Assembly: GCA_023101885.1 (NCBI GenBank)
Contig: JALPQD010000390.1
Location: 248,001-312,000, forward strand
Origin: Typhlomys cinereus
Taxonomy: Eukaryota; Chordata; Mammalia; Rodentia; Platacanthomyidae
Direction: 5' to 3'
Length of the DNA: 64,000 nucleotides
In this document: piece after piece, positions 51,101 to 62,300 of the stretch
Numbering within the stretch: the stretch's first letter is position 1
Layout: the number at the start of each line of letters is the position of its first letter
Program-made: the position numbers and the translations under genes
The notes under the pieces: generated by a model
Told to the model about the DNA's origin: nothing
The model's database searches: none
What the model saw: only the letters and a program-made list of their open reading frames with translations

Positions 51101-51956
51101 GAAAAGGCCAACAGTTCCTACTCGGAAATCCAATTGCACAGTCTATACAACCAACACTCAACAGATGGGATCTTATGAAATTAAAGAGCTTCTGTTCAGA
51201 TAGAGAGATTGTAACTCATGCACAAAGGCAACCCACAGAATGGGAGAAAATCTTCACTAACCACATATCTGATAGAGCTCTAATTATCCAGAGTGCACAC
51301 AGAACTTAGAAAACTAAACACCAAGAATACAAATGGCCCAATTAAAAATGGGCCTTGGAATTTAAAAGAAACCTTACCAGGAAAGAAATTGAAATGTCTA
51401 AAAATTATCTTAAAAATGCTCCACATCCTACCCATCAGGGAAATACAAATCCAAATCTCCCTAAGATACATCTCACCCCGGTCAGGATGGCAAAAATGCA
51501 CAATACAAACAACACTAAGTGCTGGAGGGGATGTGGAGAGAAGGGAACTCTCCTACATTGTGGGTGGAAATGCAGGCTTATACAACCACTCTGGTGAGCT
51601 GTCTGGAGAATCTTCAAGATATTAAAGATTGAAATGCCATATGACCCTCCTATTCCACTTTTGGGAATAATCCCCCATAAATCAAAAATTCACCTTGATA
51701 GCACAAGCACGGCCATGTTCATTGCAGCACTGTTCACAATAGCAAAGTTGGAATCAACCCAAATGCTCAACAGTTGACAAATGGATAAGGAAAATGTGAT
51801 ACATTTATACAATGGAATACTACTGAGCCATCAAAAATGATGAATTAATGCAATTTTCTGGGAAATGGATGGAATTAGAAAAAAATTATATTGAGCAAAT
51901 TATCCCAGACACAGAAAATTAAGCACCATATATACTCCCAAATAGGTGGATTCTAG
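48167..51956 (+). pseudogene. LINE-1 ORF2 (endonuclease and reverse transcriptase), broken
   Basis: The start ATG at 48167 follows ORF1 by about 40 bases. The endonuclease shows LNVNGINSP, LQEIYL (catalytic glutamate), GDFN (48588-48600) and LSEHHGLKLD, where an SDH-type motif would be expected. The reverse transcriptase covers about 49492-50538: [35 protein letters not shown], and FVDD at 50254-50265 in place of the usual FADD. The C-terminal cysteine motif (CWRGCGEKGTLLHCGW) is at about 51520-51570, and the terminal stop is near 51954. The frame is broken by shifts near 48475 and 49050, a TGA at 50116-50118 and later shifts. ORF2p would perform target-primed reverse transcription. Confidence 0.92.
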
Positions 51957-52080
51957 TACCAAACCCACTTAGAGACACTCAAAGATAAATCTGTGTAATC
52001 CCTGCAGTAATTGCAAAGTACCAAACCCACTTAGTACACACTCAAAGATAAATCTATGTAATACCTACAGTAATTGCAAA
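51957..52080 (+). repeat. Tandem 61-bp duplication at the start of the LINE-1 3' UTR
   Basis: The segment starting taccaaacccacttag and ending gtaattgcaaag occurs twice back to back (about 51957-52018 and 52019-52080), with a few mismatches. Confidence 0.85.
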
Positions 52081-52344
52081 GATTATAAGCAGGGAGGGAA
52101 GGGGAAGAAGGGCCCCACCAAAAACAAGGAGAGAGGGGATCATGCTACCACAGAGAAAATAGACCACCATCATGGACTGCAACTAAGTAATGAGACATCT
52201 GGTTGAGATTTTCCTTATTGATCACTTGCATCAGATGGGGTATGATCTCACCAGAAAGGGAGGGCATAGAGTCTGGCAATTAGAAGGTAACCATCCTGCA
52301 AATGGTCTCCTACTCTTATTCCATCTACCTTTGAATCTACTCTT

Positions 52345-53970
52345 TTTTTCATTAGATAAACAAATTTATTTGTAAATTTAGTCAACATACATAATTGACT
52401 TCAATAGAATAAGTTTAAAAACCACTCAAAGGCCATCTTCTCTAAAAGGGATTTTTCCACGATAGTAACCAGATGTAACCTAGCCCATCTTAACTGGCAA
52501 GGGTCAAAATGGAGCTTTGTTGCTCTACCACACAAATTTACACTAATCTACACACAAGGAAAGAACAACCTTGTTTTGTTTTGAGGAAAAAAAAAAAAAA
52601 CTAGATATGAGATCAACCACAACACAAAGAAAAAAAGGTGCACTAAATAAGTTAAGTAATAGATGATGCTGGTGTGAATTTTTATTTTATTTTTATTTTT
52701 TATGCTGTTACTGTGTGCATTCTCAGCTACAAGGTTAGTTAACATGTGGTAGAATGAGGACTTATTATGTGAGGTTCAATATGCACAGCATTTTTCTACT
52801 ATGAAAACAAGTGCAGTCTAGTTAGAGAAACCAACTGAAGTCTCATTTACACACCTTAATGACAAGACCCCACCACCTACAAATGTAAAACATTTAATTT
52901 AAAAATGTTGACACTACAATATATAAATAGCTATTATAAATGCACATAGTGTATTCTGCCAGGTTTACTTTTTTTGGTTTTTTTTTGTTTTTGTTTTTTT
53001 TTTAAGGAAAACTTTACACTGTGGTTAAGACTTGCATCTTCAACTCTTGAAAAAGCCCACATTCTGTCACAGTGATGTATGGTTAGACTTAACAGCCCCA
53101 ATGTTAAACACTTGGATCAAGTCATAACCAGTTTTATTGTAAAAGGACCCTGTACACATTTATCAACTCTAGTACCTTAATAGCTACCCAGCAAGTCATT
53201 AACGTTCAGAAACATGCATCATGTGAAGCAAGAAATATCACCCATCCCTCTGCATATTAGCAACTCCTCACTCCAAGCCACAGTGCATCACTGAGGTCTG
53301 TGAACAGTCACTTTCGAGTTCATACTGAGTGAAAGATGGAATGACTTAAGTACAAATGCAACATATTATCAACAATTTCTTACAAAAAAAGTCACAAATT
53401 AAACCAAAGTATTTTACAGAATTTACTATAAAATGCCATAAAAACCGCTTTTACTTAAACTCTCTCCCCGTATCCAGCAAGCCAACTGGATGTCTTTGGG
53501 CATGATGGTGATTCTTAGCATGGATGGCACACAGATTAGTATCTTCGAACAACCACACCAGCCTCCTGCAGTGTGCTAATGGCCGCTCTCTGGAACCGCC
53601 GGTCAATCTTGAAATCCTGCCCGATATCCCGCACCAGCCTCTGGAATTGAAGCTTCGGGATCAACAGCTCTTTCGACTTCTGGTAGCATAGATCTCGCAC
53701 AGGGTCACAGTGCCTGGTCTGTAGCGGTGGGGCTTCTTCACTCCGTGGTAAAGGGCGCACTTTTCTGGGCGCCTTTGGTGGCCAACTGCTTGCGAGGGGC
53801 TTTGCCACCTGTGGACTTATGAGCTGTCTGCTTGGTTCAGGCCATCTTCTCTCACCCACAGCCGAGTTTCTGGTCATGCTCCCCTGCGAACCCACCCCGC
53901 TGCTGTCCAAGGAGCTGGGAATGCCAAACGACAGAATGACACTCGCTCAGTGAGTGACCAAACCCCTCCT
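52345..53970 (-). pseudogene. H3-3A: Processed pseudogene of histone H3.3 (H3-3A), with UTRs
   Basis: This is an intronless copy of an H3.3 mRNA on the minus strand. The ATG is at 53843-53845, followed by GCC and TGA in place of the arginine-2 codon, then TKQTA. Further on come [11 protein letters not shown] and [10 protein letters not shown], with the H3.3-type AAI rather than the SAV of replicative H3. The end (RVTIMPKD..LA..IRGE) ends at a TAA near 53455. The coding part is 391 instead of 411 bases, with frameshifts. The long 3' UTR (53454 down to 52345) resembles H3F3A as I know it, ending in a short T-run on the plus strand. Target duplication aatctactctt: 52334-52344 and 53971-53981, within the LINE-1 3' UTR. 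Confidence 0.93.
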
Positions 53971-54515
53971 AATCTACTCTTATAATAAGACTCTATTTTA
54001 CCAGCCTTTTATCTCTGTCCAAGGGTTGACATCCAATATCCATCAGGATGGAGCCAAGTGCAGTGCAAGAGCAGCAAGACTGAAAAAAAAAATCAACAAA
54101 CCATAATTCAGAAAATCAGAGACTCTACATCAACCACCTGGAACCATGCCAGCCTAATCTTTCCCCATCCTAAAGCTCAGGAAATTTTGCAGAAGAGGGG
54201 GCGGTAAGATTGTAAGAGCCTAAAGATAGGGAGGAGCAATGATATGCAAGATACTCCATACAAATTAGGGCCAAAGTAATCATAATAGGAATTTGCATGA
54301 CCTGCACAATGACCAACATATCATTGAACTCCCAAAGTCTAGCATGGATCACAGGCACTAGGATCCTTATAGGGAAAGGATTAACAGCCACAATAGTGTT
54401 TCTATACTAAAGGAGAACACACACACACACAAAGAGCTCTAGGCAATGCCACTGAGTCCTTACACCTCATCAGAGAGGAGGACCGAGAGGGAAGTTTGAC
54501 ATGCACATTAAAGAT

Positions 54516-54628
54516 GCTCCAGGAATGGGGGGAGGGGCACTGGGAGAAAAGGAGGGAGATGGAAAGGAAAAGGAAAAGATGGGGAGGGAGCAAGGGGATC
54601 CAGGAATGGTTGGAGGGAGAGTATCAAC
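54516..54628 (+). other. G-rich polypurine tract of the LINE-1 3' UTR
   Basis: A long purine-rich run contains several G-runs (ggggggaggggcactggg, gatggggagggagcaagggg). LINE-1 3' UTRs usually hold such a tract, which can form G-quadruplexes. It precedes the A-rich end (gaaataaaaaataaa), which contains AATAAA. Confidence 0.8.
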
Positions 54629-54674
54629 TTTGTATGAGTGGAAGAAATAAAAAATAAATTTAAAAAAAGAAAAA

Positions 54675-54688
54675 TTATGAAAAACATC
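54675..54688. repeat. Target-site duplication of the LINE-1, right copy
   Basis: ttatgaaaaacatc matches 45301-45314 exactly. Confidence 0.92.
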
Positions 54689-55905
54689 AGCAAGGAAAAG
54701 CATCCTCATCCATGGGTCTGGTTCCTACATTTTCTCTGAGGAGATACAAGGTGCTGAAGCTTCATTCCAAAATTCCTCAAGGCCAGCAGTCTTAACCTTG
54801 AGGCCTCTTGTCTCTAGGAGAGATTTTAAGATACATACTGCTACGGAGACTAGTATCGTCTGAAGCAGAAAATACAGCCAGGAAATAGGGGGAGTCAAGA
54901 GTTACAGGAAGAAGAGGAGGGAAGGGATGTTGGCAGGGAATGGAGTCTCCCCCCACCCACGGACCTGTTAGCCCTGTGCAGAGTTCTCAACCTGGGAGGT
55001 GGAGGGGAGGCATGTGGAGGAGGAACAAAGGGCTAATTTGGGTTCTCTCCACAAGTTTCATTGTAGCAACTAATCACTTCCTTAGTGGACGATCCTTTAA
55101 GTCTTTTATGATGCCAAAGAGGATGGGAACAAAGAGGGTGGAAGGCATATGTTCTTCCTGGACTTCCCTCTTATGGGCCAAGAAGAGCACTTCTATTTGG
55201 ATCTGTGGCTCCCATACATTTTTTAGAGAAATCCAAGGAACTAAGATTAAAGTTTCCTCCCAAAAATCTTCTAAGTCCTTTGGTTTCACTTTGATCCTAC
55301 GTAAGCATAGTACAGCCTTAAGAACAGTCAGCTGGGGTGCCTTCTGATGGGGCAGTAAGTTCCATATAATGGAGAGGAAAGGTTCCCTAATGGAGCAGAG
55401 ATGACTAGGAGGTGAGCAGACAAGGCAAAAAAGCACAGAAAATAAAAAGCAACGACTAAAACCAAGGTCAAAGTGAAAATAACCTAAAAGGGTAACCAAT
55501 GTCCAAGGAGAGACCTAGTGCAGGACATACGCAGAGATGTTTTGGATCTAAGTGTCCTGTGCTTAATGAGTGATTTCAGGGGTTCATTACTTCTCTGGGC
55601 CATGTGCCCCCAGTCAGACCGATTCAATATAATCAAATCTGGGCTTCGAGTTCTGAGGGAACCAATTTCTCATGTGAACTCACCTGGAAAAGCCTTGGTT
55701 TAGAGGGGTTCTTTGATCATGGAAAAATCAAACGAGCGATTGTGTTCCTAATCTTAGAGCACAACAATGGACAAACAGGGAAACGGGAAGAGAAGGAGGC
55801 TACCTGCTCACCTTCAGGCACCATATAAGGGCTGCTCATCAAACTTTACCAGAAAGGGTGTTTTGTCTACACCGAAGGCAGAACCACCCCAATTGGAGCA
55901 TTAGA
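54689..55905 (-). other. Provirus C interior, 5' part with leader
   Basis: This is non-satellite, non-LINE-1 sequence between the LINE-1 target duplication and the right LTR. It contains the Gag-matrix-like frame annotated separately. About 390 bases of leader separate that frame from the LTR. The sequence next to the LTR (minus strand TCTAATGCTCCAATTGGGG) occupies the primer-binding-site position but matches a Lys-type site poorly. The part 54689-55070 holds nothing recognisable. Confidence 0.55.
55074..55499 (-). pseudogene. Possible Gag matrix remnant of provirus C
   Basis: A 141-codon minus-strand frame lies where gag should begin, about 390 bases after the LTR. Its middle (RIKVKPKDLEDFWEE, then VPWISLKNVWEP) and end (STLFVPILFGIIKDLKD) have the pattern of betaretroviral matrix domains: a charged helix, a PW motif, and a hydrophobic helix near the end. 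The first 30 residues are hydrophobic and do not look like a gag start, so the true start is lost or elsewhere. The assignment is tentative. Confidence 0.4.
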
Positions 55906-56326
55906 TGTTGCCAAATGCTCACCAGGCCAGCCAGGGAGAAGAGGGCAAACAGCAGGGGACTTGTGGGCTCGAGGCGTGAGCTTGAGGTAAATGGGCAAAT
56001 GGGAGTCAGGTGAGAAGCAGCAGGAAGAGGACAAGTTGGCTGCAGACTCAGCTTTATTCAGGAAGTTTTTGGGCTTATATAGTGTCAGGATCCAATCAGG
56101 TGTTGCCATCCCTCTGTTTAGGGGAGGGGGGCAGCCACCAATCATTTAGCTATTTACTAGTTGTCCAAGTTAGATGGCCGCTTCCCATTGGTTGTTCATC
56201 CCTCTTTCCCATGGTTGTCCATCCCTCTGCCTGTATGATTCCTCTATTGGGACATGTCTGGGGCATATCCAAATTTTCTGGATTTGGGAGCACAGGCTAG
56301 GTCCTCCCTGAATTGATAGTGCCACA
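55906..56326 (-). repeat. 5' LTR of provirus C
   Basis: Termini are tgttgccaaatgc...gtgccaca. The minus strand has TATATAAG and AATAAA (revcomp of ctttattcagg near 56051). It is shorter than 43954-44418, with a deletion near 56270 where relatives have the gttcaggcttgtct segment. Satellite resumes at 56327. Confidence 0.88.
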
Positions 56327-59300
56327 AGCTATGATGACGTTTAGCTTTTTGTGACCATTATGAACTCTCAATGACCACTGTGAGCTATGGGCACTTGAGC
56401 TTTCTATGACAACTTTGAGCTCTCTATGACCACTTTGAGTTGTCCATAACTACTGTGACCTCTCTGTGAGAAGTATGACCTATATCCACATTGAGTTCCC
56501 CTGAACACTATGAGCTATGACTACTTTGATGTCTTTATGACCTCTAGGACATGTGACCACTGTGAGTTCTCTATGTTCTTTAGGAGCTCTCTATGACCAC
56601 TATGAGCTATGACCATTGTGAGCTATTCATGACCCTTATGAGCTTTGACCCCTGTAATCTCTCTATGATCACTATGAACAATAACCATTAAGAACTCTCA
56701 ATGGTATCTGTGAGGTATTAGAACTAGGCACATTCTATGCCAACTGTGAGCTCTCTATAACCACTGTGAGTGTTCTCTGGCCACTGTGAGCTATGACCAC
56801 TGTGTGATCACTTTGACCACTAGGTGCTATGACTACTGTGAACTCTTGACTATTATAAGCTCTCCATGACTACTGTGAGTTGTGACCACAGTAAGATCTC
56901 TATTACCAGTATGATCTATGACCACTGTGAGCTCTCTATGACCTCTAAAAAACTCTCTATGCAAAGTAGTAGCTCTGAACATTGTGAGCTCTGTGTGATC
57001 AGTATGAATTATGACCACTGTGATCTTTTTATCACCACTTTGAGCTATGACCACTGTGAGCTCTCTATGGCCACTATAAGCTCTATCTGACCATGACCAG
57101 TATGATTTATGACCACTTTTAGCTCTCTACCACTACTATGAACTATGAACATTTTGAGCTCTCAAGGATGATGAGTTCTCTATGACCACTGTGACCTTTG
57201 ACCACTATGAGCTCGCTATGACTATATTGACATGACCACTGTGACCTCTCAATGGTCCCTGTAAGCTATGACCATTATGAGCTCTATATGCCCACTATGA
57301 TCTATGACCACTGTGATCTCTCTTAGAGCACTGTGAGCTGTCTATGACAATTATGAACAAAAACCAGTATGAGTTCTGTATGTCCATTAAGAGCTTTCTA
57401 TGTCCATTGATAGTTAGGACTACTGTGAGTACTCTATGACCCCTGTACCTCTCTATGAGCAATGTGATCTGTGACCAATGTGAACTCTTATGACCAGTAT
57501 GAGCTATGACCACTGCAATGTCTTTATGTCAATTATGATCTATGGCCACTGTGAGCTATCAATGACTACCGTGAGCTTTTTATGACCACTATGAACTATG
57601 CCCATTGTGAACTTCCTACTTCCTCTAATATCTATGACCTTTGTAAGCTCTCATTGTCCATTATGTGCTGTCTATAACCACTGTGAGTTATGAGCACTAT
57701 GAGTTGTCTATAGCAATGGTAAGCTCTCTACAACCACTAATATCTATTACCACCATGTGATCTGTGTGACCACTATAAGTTATGAGTACTTTGATATTTT
57801 ATTGTTCATTATGAGCTCTATTACCACTCTGAGCTGTGACCACTTTGAGCTCTGTATGATCACTATGAACTATAAACTCTGTGATTTGTCTATGAGCACT
57901 ATGAGCTCTCTATGTGCACTATAAGCTATGATCACTATGAACTTTCTATGAGAACTATGAGGTATGACCACTGTGAGCTCTTCATGTCCACAATGACCTA
58001 TGGTTACTGTGAGCTCTCTATGGTCTCTGTGACCTCTCTATGATCACTGTGAGTTATGAACACTGTGATTTCTTCAACACCATGGTAAGTTATGACCATT
58101 GTGTGCTGTCTATACTGATTATGAGTCCTCTATGACCACTGTTAGCTTCGACCAATGTAAGCTCTATGACCACTATGAACTATAACCACTGTGAGCTCCC
58201 TACGACCACTGTGAATTCTCTTTGAGCATTTTATGCTCGCTATAGCCACTGTGATCTCTCTATGACTACTATGAGATATTACCACTGTGAGCTCTTTATT
58301 ACTTCTATGAACTATGAGCACAATGAGCTCTCAATTTCCATTATTAGTTCTCAATGATCGCTGTGATGTATGACCACTATGAGATCTGTATGTCCACAGT
58401 GTGCTCCCTATGAGTCCTGTAAGCTATGATCACCATGAGCTCTCTATGACTACTATGATTCTGACCAATGTAAGCTCTATGACTACTATGAGCTATAACC
58501 ACTGTGAGCTCCCTATAATCACTGTGAACTCTCTTTGAGCATTTTATGCTCGCTATGACCATTGTAATCTATCTTTGATCACTATGAATTATGATGAGTG
58601 TGAGGTATCTATCACCTTTATGACTCATGATGACTGTGACCTTTCGATGACACTGAGAGCAATGACCACTGTTACCACTCATTGTCCACTCTGAATTCTC
58701 TATGTCCAGTAGGAACTATGACCACTGTAAGCTCTCTATGACCGCTATAAGTCCTCTATGACCATTATGGGGTCTGTATACAACTAAGGGCTAAGGCCAA
58801 TGTGAGTTCTCTATGAACACTAGGACCTATGACTACTGCGAGCTCTACATGACAACTGTGAACTATGACCACTGTGAGCTCTTTATGACCACTATGAGCT
58901 TTCACCGCAGTTACATCTTTATGTCTACTATGAGCTATGGCTCCTGAGATCTCCCTGTGAGTATTATGATCTATGAGCTTTTTATGACGACTATGAGCTC
59001 TTTATGACCCCTATGATCTCTCTATGACAATTATGATCTTTATATGACAATAAAGAGATATGACCACTGTGATCTCTCTGTGAACAGTGTGATCTATGAT
59101 CACTCCTAGTACTCTATGAACACTATGAACTCATTACGATAACTGTGAGCCCTCAATCACCACTATATGCTCTCTATGACCACTATAACATATAACAATG
59201 TGAGCTCTCTATGATCACTATGATTTATGACCACTGTTACCTCTCTAACACCATTATTAGCTATGACTACTGTGAGCTATGACCACTATGAGCTCTCTAT

Positions 59301-62300
59301 GACAACTATCAGCTCTCTATGACTACTATAAACTACTGTGAGCTTTATATGACCACTCTAAGCTCTCTATGACAACTGTGATCTCCCTATGACTACTATA
59401 AGGTATGACCACTATGAGCTCTTCAATTCAACTTTGATCTATGACCATTCGGAGCTCTCCAAGTTCATAATGAGTGATTCTATGACCATTATTAGCTATG
59501 ACAACTGTGAGCTGTTTATGATCACTGTGAGCTATGACCACTGAGAGTTCTCTATGACAAATGTGAACTATGACCACTGTAAGTTTTCAGCGAGCTCTGT
59601 GAGCTGTAAGCATTATACAGTCTCTATTGCAACTGTGAGCTCTTTGTGACCACTATGAACTCTCTATGACCGCTTTGAACTATGACCACTATGTGTTATC
59701 TATGACCACTATGAACTATGACCACTATTAGCTCTCTATCACAACTATGAGCTATGTAAATTGTGAGTTCTCTAAGTCCATTATGAGCTCCCAATGACCA
59801 TTGTGAGCTATGATCACTGTGAGCTTTCTATGAATACTATGAACTCTATGACCACTGTGACCTCTCTATCACCTCTGCGAGATTTCCATGACCACTGTGA
59901 GCTATGACTATTTTGAGCACTCTATGACCACTATGATCTATGACCATTGTGAACTCTCTATGTACATTACAAGCTTTCTATAACCACTGTGTTCTATGAC
60001 CACTGTGAGCCCTCTTTGAACACTATGACTTATGAGTGCTGTGAACTTTCTATGACCACTATGAGCTATGACCACTATGAGCTCTCTGTGACCACTGTTA
60101 CATATGACTATTGTGAACTCTCTATTACTAGCATAATTGATGACCAATGTGAACTCTCTGTGACCACTATAAGCATTGACTACTATGAGCTTTATTTGGC
60201 CAATATGAGCTATGATGATTTTAAGCTCTCTATGACCATTCTGAGTTATAACCACTATGAGCTCTTTTTTTCCACAATGAGCTTCCTATGACCACTATAA
60301 GCTATGATCATTGTCAGCTCTAAAAGGCCACTGTGAGCTATGACAAGTGTAAGCTTTCTCTGACCATTATGAGATCTGTATGACCACTATGAGCTCCCTA
60401 TTGCCATTATGATTTCTCTATGACTACTATGAGCTCTCTAGAAACATTGTGACTTCTCTATAACCATTATGAGCTCTCTATGACCACTGTTAGTTCTCTA
60501 ACTACTGTGAGTTCTCTATGAGCAGTATGATCTATAATAAATGTTAGCTCTATATGACCAATGCAAGCTCTCTATGACCCATGTGAGCTCAGACCGCGGT
60601 TAGCTGTTTTTGACCACTGTAAGGTATGACCACTTTAAGGTATGACCACTGTGTGATCTTTATGACCACTATGAACCATGGCCACTGTGACCTCTCACTG
60701 TGCACTATATTCTGTCTGTGACATCTGTGAACTATGACAACTGTGAGTTCTCTACGATCACTGTGATCAGTGACCACTGTGTTCTCTCTATCATTAATAT
60801 GAGCTATGATTACGGTGAGCTCTATATAATGATTATGAGTTCTCTATAAGTATGACATATGACTGCTGTGAGATTCCTATGACGACTCTGAGCTATGAAC
60901 ACTGTAAGCTCTCTCTGACCACTGTGAGGTCTCTATGATTACTGTGAGATCTCTATATCCATTAGGAGCTTTCTATGATCACTGTGAGCTATGACCACTG
61001 TGAACATTCTATGACCATTGTGAGGCTATGACTACTGTGACCTCTCTATGATCACAAGGAGCTATGGCCACTGTTAGCTCTCAATAACCACCGTGTGCTC
61101 TCTTTGACCTCTGTGACGTCTCTATGATTACTTTGAGCTCTCTAAGACCACTGTCAGCTCTGTATGAGCACTCTGAGATTTCTATGAGCATTATGACCTA
61201 TGAACATTGTTTGCTCTCTATGATCACTAAGAGCTATGACCACTATGAGCTTTTTATGATCATTATCATCTATGATCACTGTGTGGTCTCTTTGACCATT
61301 GTAAGCACTACATAAACATTGTGATCTACGACCACGGAGAGGTCACTATGAGCATTATGAAGTATCTACCAACACTCTGAGGTCTCTATGACCAATATGA
61401 GCTATCTTTGACCACTGTGACCACTGTATGAGGACTATGACCTATCAGCACTGTGAGCTCTCTATGACCATCATGAGATGTCTATGACCATTCTGAGTTC
61501 TCTGTAACCTTTGTGAGAATTCTATCACTATGAGCCCTCTATGACCACTATAACCTCTCTATGACCACTTTGATGGCTCTATGAGCACTATGAGCTCTCT
61601 ATGACCACTATGAGCTCTTTATGAGCACTATGACCTATGACCACTCTGAGCTATCTATGGTCACTATGAGCTATGAACACTGTGAGATCTCTATTACCAC
61701 TCTGAACTCTCTGTGAATTCTGTAAGCTTTCTATCACCACTGTGAGCTCTTTGTGACCACTATGAGCTATGACCACCATTAGCTCTCTGTGATTACTAGG
61801 AGTAGTGATCACTATTAGCTGTCTATGAAAACTGTGGGCTCTCTATAAACACTGTGGCATCTCTATGAACACTTTGACTTCTCTATGATGATGGTGAGCC
61901 TCTGTGACCACTGTGATCACTGTGTTGTCACTGTTAGATCTCTGTGACGACAGTGAATTCTCTGACTACTGTGAGCTTAATATGAATACTATGTCTACGA
62001 TGTCTACGACCACTATGAGCTCTCTAAAAACACTGTGTTCCATCTATGAACTCTTTGAGTTCTCTATGATCACTGTAAGTACTCTGTGACCACTGGGAGC
62101 TGCCTATGACCATTGTGAGCTCTCAATGACCACATAGAGCTCTAGATGACCACTGTGAGTACTCTATGATCATTGTGAACTCTATGACCTCTGTGAGCTC
62201 TCTATAACCTACATGAGTTATGAGCACTGTGAGCTATCTATGACCACTGTGAGTTATGACCACTGTGATCTCTCTATGGCCTCTATTAGCACTCTATGAT

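Larger units (their letters stand above)
45315..54674 (+). mobile_element. L1: Nearly full-length LINE-1, inactivated and twice interrupted
   Basis: The insertion spans promoter monomers, ORF1, ORF2, a 3' UTR with a G-rich polypurine tract and an A-rich end. It is flanked by a 14-bp target duplication. After subtracting a solo LTR (46957-47488) and an H3-3A retrocopy (52345-53970) with their duplicated targets, about 7.2 kb of LINE-1 remains, as expected for a full-length rodent element. Both ORFs carry stops and frameshifts. It sits inside provirus C, so it is younger than that provirus. Confidence 0.95.
43954..56326 (-). mobile_element. Provirus C remnant, split by a LINE-1
   Basis: Two LTRs of the same family and orientation (43954-44418 and 55906-56326) lie 12.4 kb apart with satellite on both outer sides. 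Removing the LINE-1 and its duplicated target leaves about 3.0 kb: two LTRs and some 2.1 kb of interior. Flanking hexamers are agctgt and agctat (5 of 6), compatible with a decayed target duplication. The satellite itself often contains agctat, so that match is weak evidence. The interior keeps a Gag-matrix-like frame and non-coding sequence related to provirus A. I infer one provirus; two separate solo LTRs would not explain interior-like sequence on both inner sides. Confidence 0.75.

Noticed and set aside
53536..53910. A 124-codon frame as a functional histone H3.3 variant gene
   Set aside because: It starts upstream of the true ATG in another frame, picks up H3.3 sequence only after a frameshift, and ends in another frame. 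The real start is followed by a stop at codon 3. It is a processed pseudogene.
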